Part shown: positions 16,037 to 23,980 of the stretch, piece by piece
Numbering within the stretch: position 1 is the stretch's first letter
Layout of the letters: each line of letters opens with the position of its first letter
Assembly: GCA_017626435.1 (NCBI GenBank)
Contig: JAGAIR010000008.1
Location: 1 to 64,000, forward strand
Source of the DNA: Lachnospiraceae bacterium
Lineage (GTDB): Bacteria; Bacillota_A; Clostridia; Lachnospirales; Lachnospiraceae
Direction of reading: 5' to 3'
Length of the DNA stretch: 64,000 bases
Program-made: the position numbers and the translations under genes
Notes under the pieces: generated by a model
The model's input: only the letters and a program-made list of their open reading frames with translations
What the model was told of the DNA's origin: nothing
Database searches by the model: none

Positions 16037-16585
16037 TTGGATGATGCAGAATTCATACAAAGGCTCAAAAAAAGAAAACAGAAGGCTTTGATTCAGGTTA
16101 TGGATTTCTATGGAGGATATGTGTACACCATAGTAAAAAATATTATTGGAGACTGTATGCAGCCGGAAGATATTGAAGAAACGGTATCGGATGTATTTTA
16201 CAAACTTTGGATTAATATCGACAACGTCGAAAATGGCAAATCTCTGAAACCGTATCTGATCGGTATGGCGAGAAACATGGCAAGAAATAAATTGCGTGAA
16301 CATAAGCTGATGTCTCCTTTGGAGGAAGCTGAGATAATACAGGAAGATGTTTTGTGTGAAGAAATGGAACGAAAAGAACAGATTCAGATCATAAAAGAGG
16401 TTCTTGGGGGACTGCCTGAGATGGAACGGGAAATATTTATCCGATATTATTATAATTACGAAAAGATAAAAGATATTGCAGAAAAATACCATGTCTCGCC
16501 ATCGAAGGTGAAAATGTCATTGCATCGCATACGCAAACGATTAAAAACAGAATTGGAGGGAAAAGGCTATGGGTATGGAACGTAA
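16037..16585 (+). CDS. ECF-type RNA polymerase sigma factor
   Basis: A 182-aa sigma-70 family protein. Region 2 (about 20-85) includes YVYTIVKNIIGDCMQPEDIE and ETVSDVFYKLWINI with LIGMARNMARNKLREH. Region 4 (about 120-170) is LPEMEREIFIRYYYNYEKIK followed by IAEKYHVSPSKVKMSLHRIR. No regions 1.1 or 3, hence extracytoplasmic-function type. The start is taken as TTG 16037, 8 nt after AGGAGG (16023-16028), since the in-frame GTG 16028 overlaps that site. It overlaps the next gene, a one-pass membrane protein that is probably its anti-sigma factor. Confidence 0.87.
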   Translation: MDDAEFIQRLKKRKQKALIQVMDFYGGYVYTIVKNIIGDCMQPEDIEETVSDVFYKLWINIDNVENGKSLKPYLIGMARNMARNKLREHKLMSPLEEAEIIQEDVLCEEMERKEQIQIIKEVLGGLPEMEREIFIRYYYNYEKIKDIAEKYHVSPSKVKMSLHRIRKRLKTELEGKGYGYGT

Positions 16586-16976
16586 TTTATTTGATATCAT
16601 GCAGGATTTTATACCAGAAGAGAAGTTGATGGAAGACAATAGTAAGAAGATAGAGATGGAACGTATAAAGTTCAGAGTATTTCAGAAGAAAGGTGTAAAA
16701 ACAATGAGAGTTAAGATTATAAAGAGACTGGCTGTAGCTGCACTGGCTGTTATCGTGCTTGCAGGAGGTGTTGTGAGCGTAGATGCAGCAACAGGAGGGC
16801 ATATTATGGAAAGCATTGGGGCGGTAAAAATAACCATCTTTCATAAAGATGGTTCGGAGGAAGTGAAATCTGCTGAAATGAAAAAAGAAAAGGATGGTTC
16901 TTATACTGTGGAAGTGGAAGGGGATGAGGATACATCGTTTTCTATCGAAACAAATGAGACAGAAGAGCAAAAGTAA
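16569..16976 (+). CDS. Probable membrane anti-sigma factor
   Basis: A 135-aa protein: a charged N-terminal cytoplasmic part (1-45), one membrane helix (about 53-72, LAVAALAVIVLAGGVV) and a short acidic outside domain (VKITIFHKDGSEEV, DGSYTVEVEGDEDTSF). It overlaps the sigma gene by 17 bp; GGAGGG is 8 nt before ATG 16569. The layout and coupling to an ECF sigma gene are the evidence for an anti-sigma role; no zinc-binding HxxxCxxC is present. A small DUF4179/RsgI-like membrane protein is an alternative. Confidence 0.6.
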   Translation: MGMERNLFDIMQDFIPEEKLMEDNSKKIEMERIKFRVFQKKGVKTMRVKIIKRLAVAALAVIVLAGGVVSVDAATGGHIMESIGAVKITIFHKDGSEEVKSAEMKKEKDGSYTVEVEGDEDTSFSIETNETEEQK

Positions 16977-17058
16977 AGTCAGAACTCAGGCATTTTTGAG
17001 TTTGGAACTATTTTGGCTGTTCCTGAATAGAATAACAAAAAGGTTAAGAGACGGGATT

Positions 17059-17604
17059 ATGCTGATTACAACGACTTACCATAGAGAACGTGCCAGAGAA
17101 TATGCCAGACGCTGGGCGTTTGAACGTAATCCGATATTCTATGATTTTGCAGGGATCGGAGGAGACTGTACGAGCTTTGTGTCACAGTGTGTTTATGCCG
17201 GATGCTGTGAGATGAATTATAATGTGATCAATGGCTGGTATTACAGCAATTTAGAGAATCGTTCTCCTTCCTGGTCAGGAGTATCTTTTTTCTATGACTT
17301 TATCGTGACGAACAAAGGAAATGGTCCTTTTGGTATGGAGACAGATGAGAACGGGCTGGAGGTGGGAGATGTGATCCAGCTGCAAAATCCACAGGGGCGG
17401 TTTTATCATACTCTCCTGGTAACAGGGTTTGAGGATAATACGTATCTGGTCAGTGCCCATACGGATGATGCATTTGACAGAAGACTGGATTCTTACCGCT
17501 ATGCCGGAATACGTTTCCTGCATATTTTAGGAGTCAGAGAATACGAAAAAAATAAAGAATCCTGTTTTTATAATTTTTATAACGGAATTTCTCTAAATGG
17601 TTAA
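17059..17604 (+). CDS. Amidase-domain (Amidase_6) protein
   Basis: A 181-aa protein with the putative cysteine-hydrolase motif GGDCTSFVSQCVYAG (Cys about 37), a mid-sequence GLEVGDVIQLQNPQGRFYHT (His about 117) and SAHTDD. This is the arrangement of the putative amidase domain PF12671, often found in envelope or spore-related proteins. No signal peptide is visible with the start ATG 17059; readings from further upstream are not supported by a ribosome site. It lies 80 bp after the anti-sigma gene and ends in a terminator, so the three genes may form one operon in which this enzyme is an output (inference). Confidence 0.75.
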   Translation: MLITTTYHRERAREYARRWAFERNPIFYDFAGIGGDCTSFVSQCVYAGCCEMNYNVINGWYYSNLENRSPSWSGVSFFYDFIVTNKGNGPFGMETDENGLEVGDVIQLQNPQGRFYHTLLVTGFEDNTYLVSAHTDDAFDRRLDSYRYAGIRFLHILGVREYEKNKESCFYNFYNGISLNG

Positions 17605-17670
17605 ATGATAAAATGAAGCGTAAGGAAAAGCGAATAGTCAGAATGTTCAAAGCTGTAAATAATTCAAGGG

Positions 17671-17726
17671 AGAGTATGAGAAGATTTTCATAATGAGTAT
17701 GTGGATTATCTTTTCATACTCTTTTT
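17671..17726 (+). terminator. Terminator after amidase gene
   Basis: AGAGTATGAGAAGAT (17671-17685) pairs with ATCTTTTCATACTCT (17708-17722), one G-T pair, followed by T5. It ends the sigma/anti-sigma/amidase run. Confidence 0.85.
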
Positions 17727-17794
17727 ATTGCAGGATCAATGCAGATAGATTAAGATAAAAGGGAAAGAATCATTTATGGAGGGGTTATGAAATT

Positions 17795-18149
17795 ATGAAT
17801 AAAACAGAGAGTATAAAATAACTGTGAAATCGGTGTTATACATAAAAAAATCCTCACCCTTCTTCCGGTATTTGAGATAGAAAGGAATGGGAGAATGGTG
17901 GGAAGCATTCAGAAGAAGTTTTCTCTTTTGAAACCAAAATAGGAAATAGACTGTAATGGATGGCGTGTGGAAGGAGATTTTTTTGGATGGGATTATGATG
18001 TCTATTCCGGTTGTAGTTCGATCATACAGATCTCGAAGGAATTATTGCATTGGGGTGACACCTATGTACTTCACTTTAATGATCCAGAAGATGAAATTAT
18101 GGGGCTGCTGCTTGTGATAGCCATTGATGCAGCAAATTGCTCTGATTGA
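17795..18149 (+). pseudogene. LURP-one-related (YxjI/LOR) pseudogene
   Basis: The frame from 17844 reads KKILTLLPVFEIERNGRM, VGSIQKKFSLLKPK, a TAG stop, then EIDCNGWRVEGDFFGWDYDV and LHWGDTYVLHFNDPEDEI, ending LLVIAIDAANCSD. This is the C-terminal half of the LURP-one-related family (tubby-like fold). A short ATG frame at 17795 (MNKTESIK) may be the remnant start in a different frame. The N-terminal strands are missing and an internal stop breaks the rest, so it is dead unless restarted at GTG 17967. It fills most of the gap 17605-18294. Confidence 0.65.
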
Positions 18150-18191
18150 TAATGAAGAAAGCGTTTTACTTTTTAAAAGCGATAGAAAGAG

Positions 18192-18220
18192 TTGTGAATC
18201 AGCTGCAAATAGCTTATAAT
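18192..18220 (+). promoter_or_regulatory. Promoter of the STM4015-STM4011 cluster
   Basis: TTGTGA (18192-18197), 17-bp spacer, TATAAT (18215-18220), 75 bp before the first cluster gene. No operator symmetry was noted. Confidence 0.65.
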
Positions 18221-18294
18221 GAATGAAAAAAGTAAAAAGTGGAAAACAAGTCTGGTAGTATTTTTTATCAGCAAAAGGAAGAAGGAGGTAGGTT

Positions 18295-19164
18295 ATGTAT
18301 AAGAGCAAACGGTTTTCTTACACTTACGAGGACTGGGAAGATGGAGGAAAGAATTCCAAAACTATGGTGGAGGACATTACTAAGGATCCTGATTTTTCTG
18401 GTCTGGAGGAAATAGTGATCGGCTGCTGGGGTGAGTGTTGGGATGAGGAGGAAGGAGCACAGGCTCTGATTGACGGAATCGTAGAAAATAAAGAAAAGTT
18501 TTCTCATATCAAAAGTCTTTTTGTAGGCGATATGGATTTTGAAGACTGCGAGGTTTCCTGGATTATTCAGGGAGATTACTCCAGACTCTGGACTGCTATG
18601 CCACAATTAGAAAAATTGACGATCAAGGGAAGCTGCAATCTGGTGCTGGGAGATATCCAGCATGATAAATTACAGCATCTGGAGATCATCTGTGGAGGAC
18701 TTCCGTCCAGTGTCATTCAGTCTGTACAGAAAGCAAAGCTGCCTTCTTTGAGAACTTTGCTGTTGTATATTGGGGTGGAGGATTATGGATTTGACGGAGA
18801 TGTTTCAACGATTAAAGAATTGCTGACACAATCTGATTTTCCAGAGCTTACTTATCTGGGAATTACGGACAGTGAGATTCAGGATGAGATTACAGAGGCC
18901 GTATTAAACTGTAAATACATAAACCAGATCACAACATTAGATCTGTCTATGGGGTCTTTGACGGATAGGGGCGGACAGATGTTGCTGGATAAATTGCCGG
19001 ATCATCCCAATATAAAAGCATTGGATTTGGAATATCATTTTCTGTCAGATGAAATGATGGATCAATTGCAGGAGATGGATGGCATAGAAGTTAATGTGGA
19101 TGATGAGCAGGAAGCCGATGAATATGACGGAGAAGTGTATTACTATCCGATGCTGACAGAGTAA
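18295..19164 (+). CDS. STM4015 family protein (leucine-rich-repeat-like)
   Basis: A 289-aa acidic cytoplasmic protein. Blocks LEEIVIGCWGECWDEEEGA, IKSLFVGDMDFEDCEVSWI, LEKLTIKGSCNL, LEIICGGLPSSV, LTYLGITDSEIQDEI and ITTLDLSMGSLTDRG then LDLEYHFLSDEMM match, in order, the STM4015 family named after a Salmonella locus. The repeated strand-helix pattern is like a ribonuclease-inhibitor LRR. It has no catalytic motif, so a scaffold or substrate role is plausible (inference). AAGGAGG is 5 nt before the start. It is first in a tight five-gene operon; the next ATG overlaps its stop. No function is established for the family. Confidence 0.85.
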   Translation: MYKSKRFSYTYEDWEDGGKNSKTMVEDITKDPDFSGLEEIVIGCWGECWDEEEGAQALIDGIVENKEKFSHIKSLFVGDMDFEDCEVSWIIQGDYSRLWTAMPQLEKLTIKGSCNLVLGDIQHDKLQHLEIICGGLPSSVIQSVQKAKLPSLRTLLLYIGVEDYGFDGDVSTIKELLTQSDFPELTYLGITDSEIQDEITEAVLNCKYINQITTLDLSMGSLTDRGGQMLLDKLPDHPNIKALDLEYHFLSDEMMDQLQEMDGIEVNVDDEQEADEYDGEVYYYPMLTE

Positions 19165-20156
19165 TGATGATTCTGATCGGAGAGGAAGGTTCCAAGCGGA
19201 CCGATTATATGAAAAAAGCAGCAGCCAGTTTAGACACCGGACTGGAGGTGATAGGCTGGGATGCTCTGCTAAAGGGAATTGATCTGAGACAGTTTGAGGG
19301 GGCGGCGGTAAAAATAGACCCGCCCTCTTTTCAGACTGCCCATTTATTGGATATGCAGAAGCATTTGGAAGAATATCGAGATGTGTTGCAGAGACTGGCC
19401 CAGGCAGAATGCAGGTTTCTGAATCCTCCAGGAAGTATCTGGCAGTTGCTGGATAAAAAGGAGACGAAACTGCTCTTGCAGGGACGGGGGATCCCTGTGA
19501 CACAGATGTTTTCTGAAGACATCCGGACGGCAGAGCAGTTGTTGGAACGTATGGAACGAAAGCACTGCTATTCTGTTTTTGTCAAGCCAAGATATTTTTC
19601 CGGGGCTGCGGGAGTGGCAGCATTTCGCATTCACCCAGTTTCTGGAAAAATGAGACTGTATACTTCCTGCCGGACAGAGGGAAAACAGCTGGTCAATACG
19701 AAAAAGCTTTTTGCACTGGATGACAGGAGAGAAATCCTTCCGCTGCTCAACCAGTTATTATTATTGGATTGTGTGGTGGAGCGATGGCATCCCAAAGCAG
19801 ATTTTCAGAAGAAAAGCTTTGATCTGCGGATCGTATTTCAGTTTGGACATGTGGCACATGTTGTAGTGAGACAGTCAAAGGGGCCGATTACCAATCTTCA
19901 TCTCAATAATCAGGCACTGGATCTACAGGCATTAGGTCTGGAGAAAAAAATATGGAAGGAGATTGTGGGGGTGTGTGAACAGGCAGTTTCTTTTTTCCCG
20001 AATCTTTCAATGGCTGGAATTGATATTTTACTGGAGAGGGAAACTCTGCGTCCACTGATCATTGAAATGAATGGACAGGGGGACTTAATTTATCAGGATA
20101 TCTATGGGGAAAATCGGATCTATCGGGAGCAGGTGAGAGAATTATGCAGAGCATAG
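19164..20156 (+). CDS. STM4014 family protein (ATP-grasp-like)
   Basis: A 330-aa protein with ATP-grasp features: a preATP-like N-terminal part, LDKKETKLLLQGRGIPVTQM, the P-loop-like strand SVFVKPRYFSGAAGVAAF with the ATP-binding Lys (about 143), DLRIVFQFGHVAHVVVRQ, and the C-terminal metal site MAGIDILL...IEMNGQGDLIYQ with Asp, Glu and Asn. ATP-grasp enzymes join a carboxylate to an amine or thiol through an acyl phosphate, so it may ligate the cluster product or a peptide (inference). Its start overlaps the STM4015 stop (TAATG), which implies coupled translation. The family is recognised by order and motifs; the substrate is unknown. Confidence 0.83.
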   Translation: MMILIGEEGSKRTDYMKKAAASLDTGLEVIGWDALLKGIDLRQFEGAAVKIDPPSFQTAHLLDMQKHLEEYRDVLQRLAQAECRFLNPPGSIWQLLDKKETKLLLQGRGIPVTQMFSEDIRTAEQLLERMERKHCYSVFVKPRYFSGAAGVAAFRIHPVSGKMRLYTSCRTEGKQLVNTKKLFALDDRREILPLLNQLLLLDCVVERWHPKADFQKKSFDLRIVFQFGHVAHVVVRQSKGPITNLHLNNQALDLQALGLEKKIWKEIVGVCEQAVSFFPNLSMAGIDILLERETLRPLIIEMNGQGDLIYQDIYGENRIYREQVRELCRA

Positions 20157-20947
20157 ATATGAATCAGATTGTGGGAAAGTACCATATTTTATTTGTCTGT
20201 CTGGATTCCCTTCGATATGATGTGGCATATGAAGAACAACAGAACCAGGGGACTCCTGTATTAAACCGCTATGGGGGATGGAGGAAATGCCAGGCTCCCG
20301 GAAATTTTACCTATCCTTCCCATCAGGCGATGTTTGCAGGCTTTTTTCCTGTGGACGAAGGTGTTTTGGAAATGAAGAACCGGGAAAAATTGTTCTTCTC
20401 GGAGGATATAGGGATGGGACGAAAAGCACCGGAGGGAGCCTTTACCTTTCGAGGTTCAAACTGGATTGAGGGACTGGAAAAGGAAGGATATGAAACCATC
20501 TGCATCGGTGGTGTCAGTTTCTTTGACAAAAGAACTGATATCGGAAAGGTCATGCCATCCTATTTTAAACAGAGCTATTGGAATCCTTCTTTTGGATGCA
20601 GGGTAAAGGATTCTCCACGAAATCAGGTAGACTTTGCTGTGCGTAAGATCGGACAGATGCCTGAAGGGCAAAAAATAATGATGTATCTGAATTTTTCTGC
20701 TCTGCACTATCCCAATTACTTTTATGTACAGGGAGAAAAAAAGGATAGCAAACAGGCTCATGCGGCGGCACTCCGTTATGTAGATGAACAGCTGAAGCGG
20801 TTGTTTGCAGCATTTTGTGAAAAGGGAAAGACTTTTGTTATCTGCTGTTCCGATCATGGTACCTGTTATGGAGAGGATGGAGTCTGGTATCACGGAGTGA
20901 ATCATCCTATTGTAAATACAGTACCATACAAACATTTTATCTTGTGA
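20144..20947 (+). CDS. STM4013/SEN3800 family hydrolase (alkaline-phosphatase fold)
   Basis: A 267-aa cytoplasmic protein of the sulfatase/alkaline phosphatase superfamily. The first metal Asp is in FVCLDSLRYD (D21), the likely nucleophile Thr in GNFTYPSHQ (T56), and the second metal site in CCSDHGTCYGEDG with a His in VWYHGVNHP near the C terminus. It lacks a formylglycine-type C/S-x-P-x-R site, so a phosphate- or phosphonate-ester substrate is likelier than a sulfate ester. It is shorter than secreted sulfatases and has no signal peptide. It overlaps the upstream gene by 13 bp; ATG 20159 is an alternative start. It is the third gene of the cluster. Confidence 0.83.
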   Translation: MQSIDMNQIVGKYHILFVCLDSLRYDVAYEEQQNQGTPVLNRYGGWRKCQAPGNFTYPSHQAMFAGFFPVDEGVLEMKNREKLFFSEDIGMGRKAPEGAFTFRGSNWIEGLEKEGYETICIGGVSFFDKRTDIGKVMPSYFKQSYWNPSFGCRVKDSPRNQVDFAVRKIGQMPEGQKIMMYLNFSALHYPNYFYVQGEKKDSKQAHAAALRYVDEQLKRLFAAFCEKGKTFVICCSDHGTCYGEDGVWYHGVNHPIVNTVPYKHFIL

Positions 20948-21011
20948 TTCTGAAAGAGTTGTTCTTGTAATTGCTTTTTATTTTCATTTTAGCAGGAGGG
21001 AGGGGATACAG

Positions 21012-22301
21012 ATGGAAAATCCGTATCGTCAATATATGTACAGTTATCCTCATAAAACGGCATACGGTAGATTACAGGATGTTCATTTAAAGGATTATCT
21101 CAGCAGACTGACAGGCAGGGAAAACAGTCTTTATCTTCACATTCCGTTTTGTCAGTATAAATGCGGCTACTGCAATCTGTTTTCGGTTGCCGGCCAGTCA
21201 GAGCGATGGATGAGAGATTATGTGGATGCCATGCAGCGTCAGGCTGAGCAGATTTCAACCGCTTTACCGAAAGGAGTGAAATTTACAGATCTGACACTGG
21301 GAGGCGGGACGCCTTTGATTTTGCCGCCGTCCCTGCTGCGCAGAGTATTTTCTATGGCGAGGGATTCTTTTGGATTTGAGAGTGAAGGACATTCTGTGGT
21401 AGTAGAAACTTCTCCCAATCAGACAACAGAGGAAAAACTAGCCATATTAAAAGAAGAAGGGGTGAAACGGATCAGCATCGGTGTCCAGAGTTTTCATGAG
21501 GAGGAACTGGCTGCCCTGCACCGTTTTCATAAAGTGGAATCTGTCAGAAGGGCGCTGCGGTCTATCAGGAAGATGGAATTTGAGTGTATGAATATTGATC
21601 TGATCTATGGGATTCCGGGACAGACGATGGACAGCCTGAAAGATTCTTTACAGCAGGCTCTGGAATATGAACCGGAGGAATTGTTTGTCTATCCGTTGTA
21701 TGTAAAGCCAGGGACGTTTCTTTACCAGCAGGGTCTAAAACGCTCTGGAGATACTTTTTTGATGTATCAATGTGTCAGAGATATATTGAGGGATGCAGGA
21801 TACCAGCCACATTCCATGCGGAGGTTTGTAAAATCCTCTCAAAAGCTGCCAGAATCGCTGTGTGGTTTTGGCGATACGATTTCTATCGGCTGCGGAGGCA
21901 GAAGTTACATAGATGAATTGCATTTCTGTACAGTATATGCTGTGAAACAGGAGGATTGTCTCACGATTTTAAAGGAATATCTGGAAACAGAGGATTTTTT
22001 AAAGATAACCAATGGATTTATCCTATCCCAGGAAGAACAGAAGAGAAGATATGTGATAAAACATATATTATTTGGCAGGGGAATCAACCAACAGGATTAT
22101 CAGAGACATTTTGGCAGGACGGTATTACAGGATTTTCCGTTAATCAAGGAATGGGAACAGGAAGGGTATGTTACGGCAGGGGAAGAGTATATTACTTTGA
22201 CAGAAGATGGTTTTGCGCTGTCTGACGATCTGGGACCACAGTTGATCTCTTCTGAAGTGAGTAAAAGAACAGAGGAGTTTTATGAAAAATGGATGATTTG
22301 A
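21012..22301 (+). CDS. STM4012 family radical SAM protein (HemN-like)
   Basis: A 429-aa radical SAM enzyme. The motif C47-Q-Y-K-C51-G-Y-C54 in LHIPFCQYKCGYCNLF binds the 4Fe-4S cluster and SAM; LTLGGGTPLIL (GGE-like), VVETSPNQTTEEKLA, GVKRISIGVQSFHEEEL and NIDLIYGIPGQTMDSL are the HemN-type core. The C-terminal HemN-like part is present (about 300-429). Although similar to coproporphyrinogen dehydrogenase, its place between STM4013 and STM4011 argues for the STM4012 family and a different substrate. A very strong ribosome site (GGAGGGAGGGG) precedes ATG 21012, after a 64-bp gap. Confidence 0.87.
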   Translation: MENPYRQYMYSYPHKTAYGRLQDVHLKDYLSRLTGRENSLYLHIPFCQYKCGYCNLFSVAGQSERWMRDYVDAMQRQAEQISTALPKGVKFTDLTLGGGTPLILPPSLLRRVFSMARDSFGFESEGHSVVVETSPNQTTEEKLAILKEEGVKRISIGVQSFHEEELAALHRFHKVESVRRALRSIRKMEFECMNIDLIYGIPGQTMDSLKDSLQQALEYEPEELFVYPLYVKPGTFLYQQGLKRSGDTFLMYQCVRDILRDAGYQPHSMRRFVKSSQKLPESLCGFGDTISIGCGGRSYIDELHFCTVYAVKQEDCLTILKEYLETEDFLKITNGFILSQEEQKRRYVIKHILFGRGINQQDYQRHFGRTVLQDFPLIKEWEQEGYVTAGEEYITLTEDGFALSDDLGPQLISSEVSKRTEEFYEKWMI

Positions 22302-22341
22302 AACCGTGATTGATCAATGCAGGGAAAGTGAGGACAGGCAG

Positions 22342-23910
22342 ATGAAACGACAGTGGTATTACCGGGGACGTTTAAAGTCCTGTAATTATTCCTGCAGTTA
22401 TTGTCCTTTTTCGAAAAGGAAGGGAAATGAACGGGAGAAGCAGGCAGATAAAAAGGCACTGTTTCGTTTTATTGAGGAGATCAACAGACAGAAGGATGCC
22501 GGCGGAGCAGTGCAGATCGTTCCCTATGGAGAAGCGTTGATCTATCCATATTACTGGGAAGGGCTTGCCGGATTAAGTAAAAATCCAAGATTGGACGCAA
22601 TCGGTGCCCAGAGTAATTTTAGTTTTTCGGTGGAGCAGATGCTTTCTGTTTACTGCAGCCAGGGGGGGATATTGGAAAAGCTGCGTTTATGGGGAACCTT
22701 TCATCCGGAAATGACAACGATGGAACAATTTGTGCATCAGTGTAACTTATTGTCTGGGCAGGATGTATCGTATTGTGTGGGGGCTGTGGGTGATCCCGGA
22801 CAGTTGGAGGTGATCCGTCGTTTGCGTCAGGCTCTGCCGGACTCTGTCTATCTCTGGATCAATAAGATGGATGGACTGGAGAGGAACTATACATCCTCTG
22901 AAATAGAGGCGTTTTTGGAAATCGATGAATATTTTGAGATGGAACTGATCCACCATAGGGCAGATGTAACACTATGTGCCAGCAACCGGTTTGTGGAGGC
23001 AGACGGAACCATGCATCGCTGCAATATCTGCCGGGAGAGTCTGGGAAATTTTTACGAAGATACAGAGAGGAGTATGGTGCAGTTTCCTCAAAATACCGGT
23101 GACGTTGTCTGCTGCAATAGAAAAGAATGCAGCTGTTATCTTTCCTATTGCAACCGGAAGGAAGAACAGCTTCTCTTTTTCCATCCCTATCCGGCATTTC
23201 GGATTCCGGTCTACCCGAAGGCAGCCTTTTTTGATGTGGATGGGACTTTGGTGCCAGAGGGACAGAAGCAGATACCAGAGAAGTATGCCAGATGGCTTAT
23301 CCGGTTATCTGATCACTGTGACATTTATCTTGTGACCTCACTTCCCGTTAAAGATGCAAGGAGGAAGCTGGATCCGGTCTGGGATGTACTTTGTGGAGGG
23401 GTCTTTGCCAATGGAGGAAGAAGGATCATATGGAAGCGGTGTCAGAAGGAGAAAGACTGGCAGGACAAAAGAGAAAGATTACTGGATGAGACGGAACAGA
23501 TAGAGACTGGCTGGTTGGAGCAGGCACAAAAGCAGAGAAAACGATATGGATTTACCCTGCATACCTATTGGGATGGAAAGCATGTCTATAAGGTGACACT
23601 GACGTTTCGTAAGGGGAGACTGATAGAAAAAAAACGGGAAGAATTTTTAAAAGAGCTTGCTGTGAGCCTGGGAATTCCGGAATCCTGCCAGTTGATATGG
23701 GAAGATCACTGTATACAGGTTATCCAAAATGGAACCGGGAAATTAGATGGGATTCTGAATATCTGTCGAAAAATGGGATATGAGAAACAGGAGGTTGCAG
23801 TGTTTGGAAATTCCGAAAATGATATCCCGATGCTGGACTATTTTCCATTATCCGTAGCAGCCAGGGGAAGCAGCGGGAAAGTAAAACAATGTGCAGGAAT
23901 TTCGTTTTGA
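22342..23910 (+). CDS. STM4011 family radical SAM protein fused to HAD phosphatase
   Basis: A 522-aa fusion. Residues 1-285 are the STM4011-type radical SAM domain: WYYRGRLKSCNYSC, with C14-N-Y-S-C18-S-Y-C21. It ends in a cysteine-rich tail (HRCNICRES, CCNRKECSCYLSYC) that could hold auxiliary Fe-S clusters. Residues 290-522 are a Cof-type HAD phosphatase: FFDVDGTLV (D298, D300), VTSLPV, and GNSENDIPML (489-498). STM4011 proteins are usually about 280-300 aa, so the fusion is unusual and hints that a phosphate-removal step belongs to the pathway. ATG 22342 is preferred (GAGGACAGG upstream); GTG 22306 has no ribosome site. Last gene of the cluster, followed by a terminator. Confidence 0.85.
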   Translation: MKRQWYYRGRLKSCNYSCSYCPFSKRKGNEREKQADKKALFRFIEEINRQKDAGGAVQIVPYGEALIYPYYWEGLAGLSKNPRLDAIGAQSNFSFSVEQMLSVYCSQGGILEKLRLWGTFHPEMTTMEQFVHQCNLLSGQDVSYCVGAVGDPGQLEVIRRLRQALPDSVYLWINKMDGLERNYTSSEIEAFLEIDEYFEMELIHHRADVTLCASNRFVEADGTMHRCNICRESLGNFYEDTERSMVQFPQNTGDVVCCNRKECSCYLSYCNRKEEQLLFFHPYPAFRIPVYPKAAFFDVDGTLVPEGQKQIPEKYARWLIRLSDHCDIYLVTSLPVKDARRKLDPVWDVLCGGVFANGGRRIIWKRCQKEKDWQDKRERLLDETEQIETGWLEQAQKQRKRYGFTLHTYWDGKHVYKVTLTFRKGRLIEKKREEFLKELAVSLGIPESCQLIWEDHCIQVIQNGTGKLDGILNICRKMGYEKQEVAVFGNSENDIPMLDYFPLSVAARGSSGKVKQCAGISF

Positions 23911-23924
23911 AAAGAAAGAAAAAG

Positions 23925-23949
23925 GGCTGCCGGCAATCTGCCGGCAGCC
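23925..23949. terminator. Terminator after the STM cluster
   Basis: GGCTGCCGGCA (23925-23935) and TGCCGGCAGCC (23939-23949) form a perfect 11-bp stem with a 3-nt loop, followed by TGGTTTT. It sits between convergent genes and is flanked by A and T runs, so it may work both ways. Confidence 0.9.
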
Positions 23950-23980
23950 TGGTTTTATAAAATACTTTTTGGATCAGAGA

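Noticed and set aside
18219..18302. 27-aa frame MNEKSKKWKTSLVVFF... before STM4015, as a possible precursor peptide
   Set aside because: Its ATG falls inside the -10 box of the cluster promoter, so it would not be transcribed, and it has no ribosome site.
21012..22301. Call as coproporphyrinogen III dehydrogenase (hemN/hemW)
   Set aside because: Sequence is HemN-like, but it sits inside a complete STM4011-4015 cluster and no heme genes are near.
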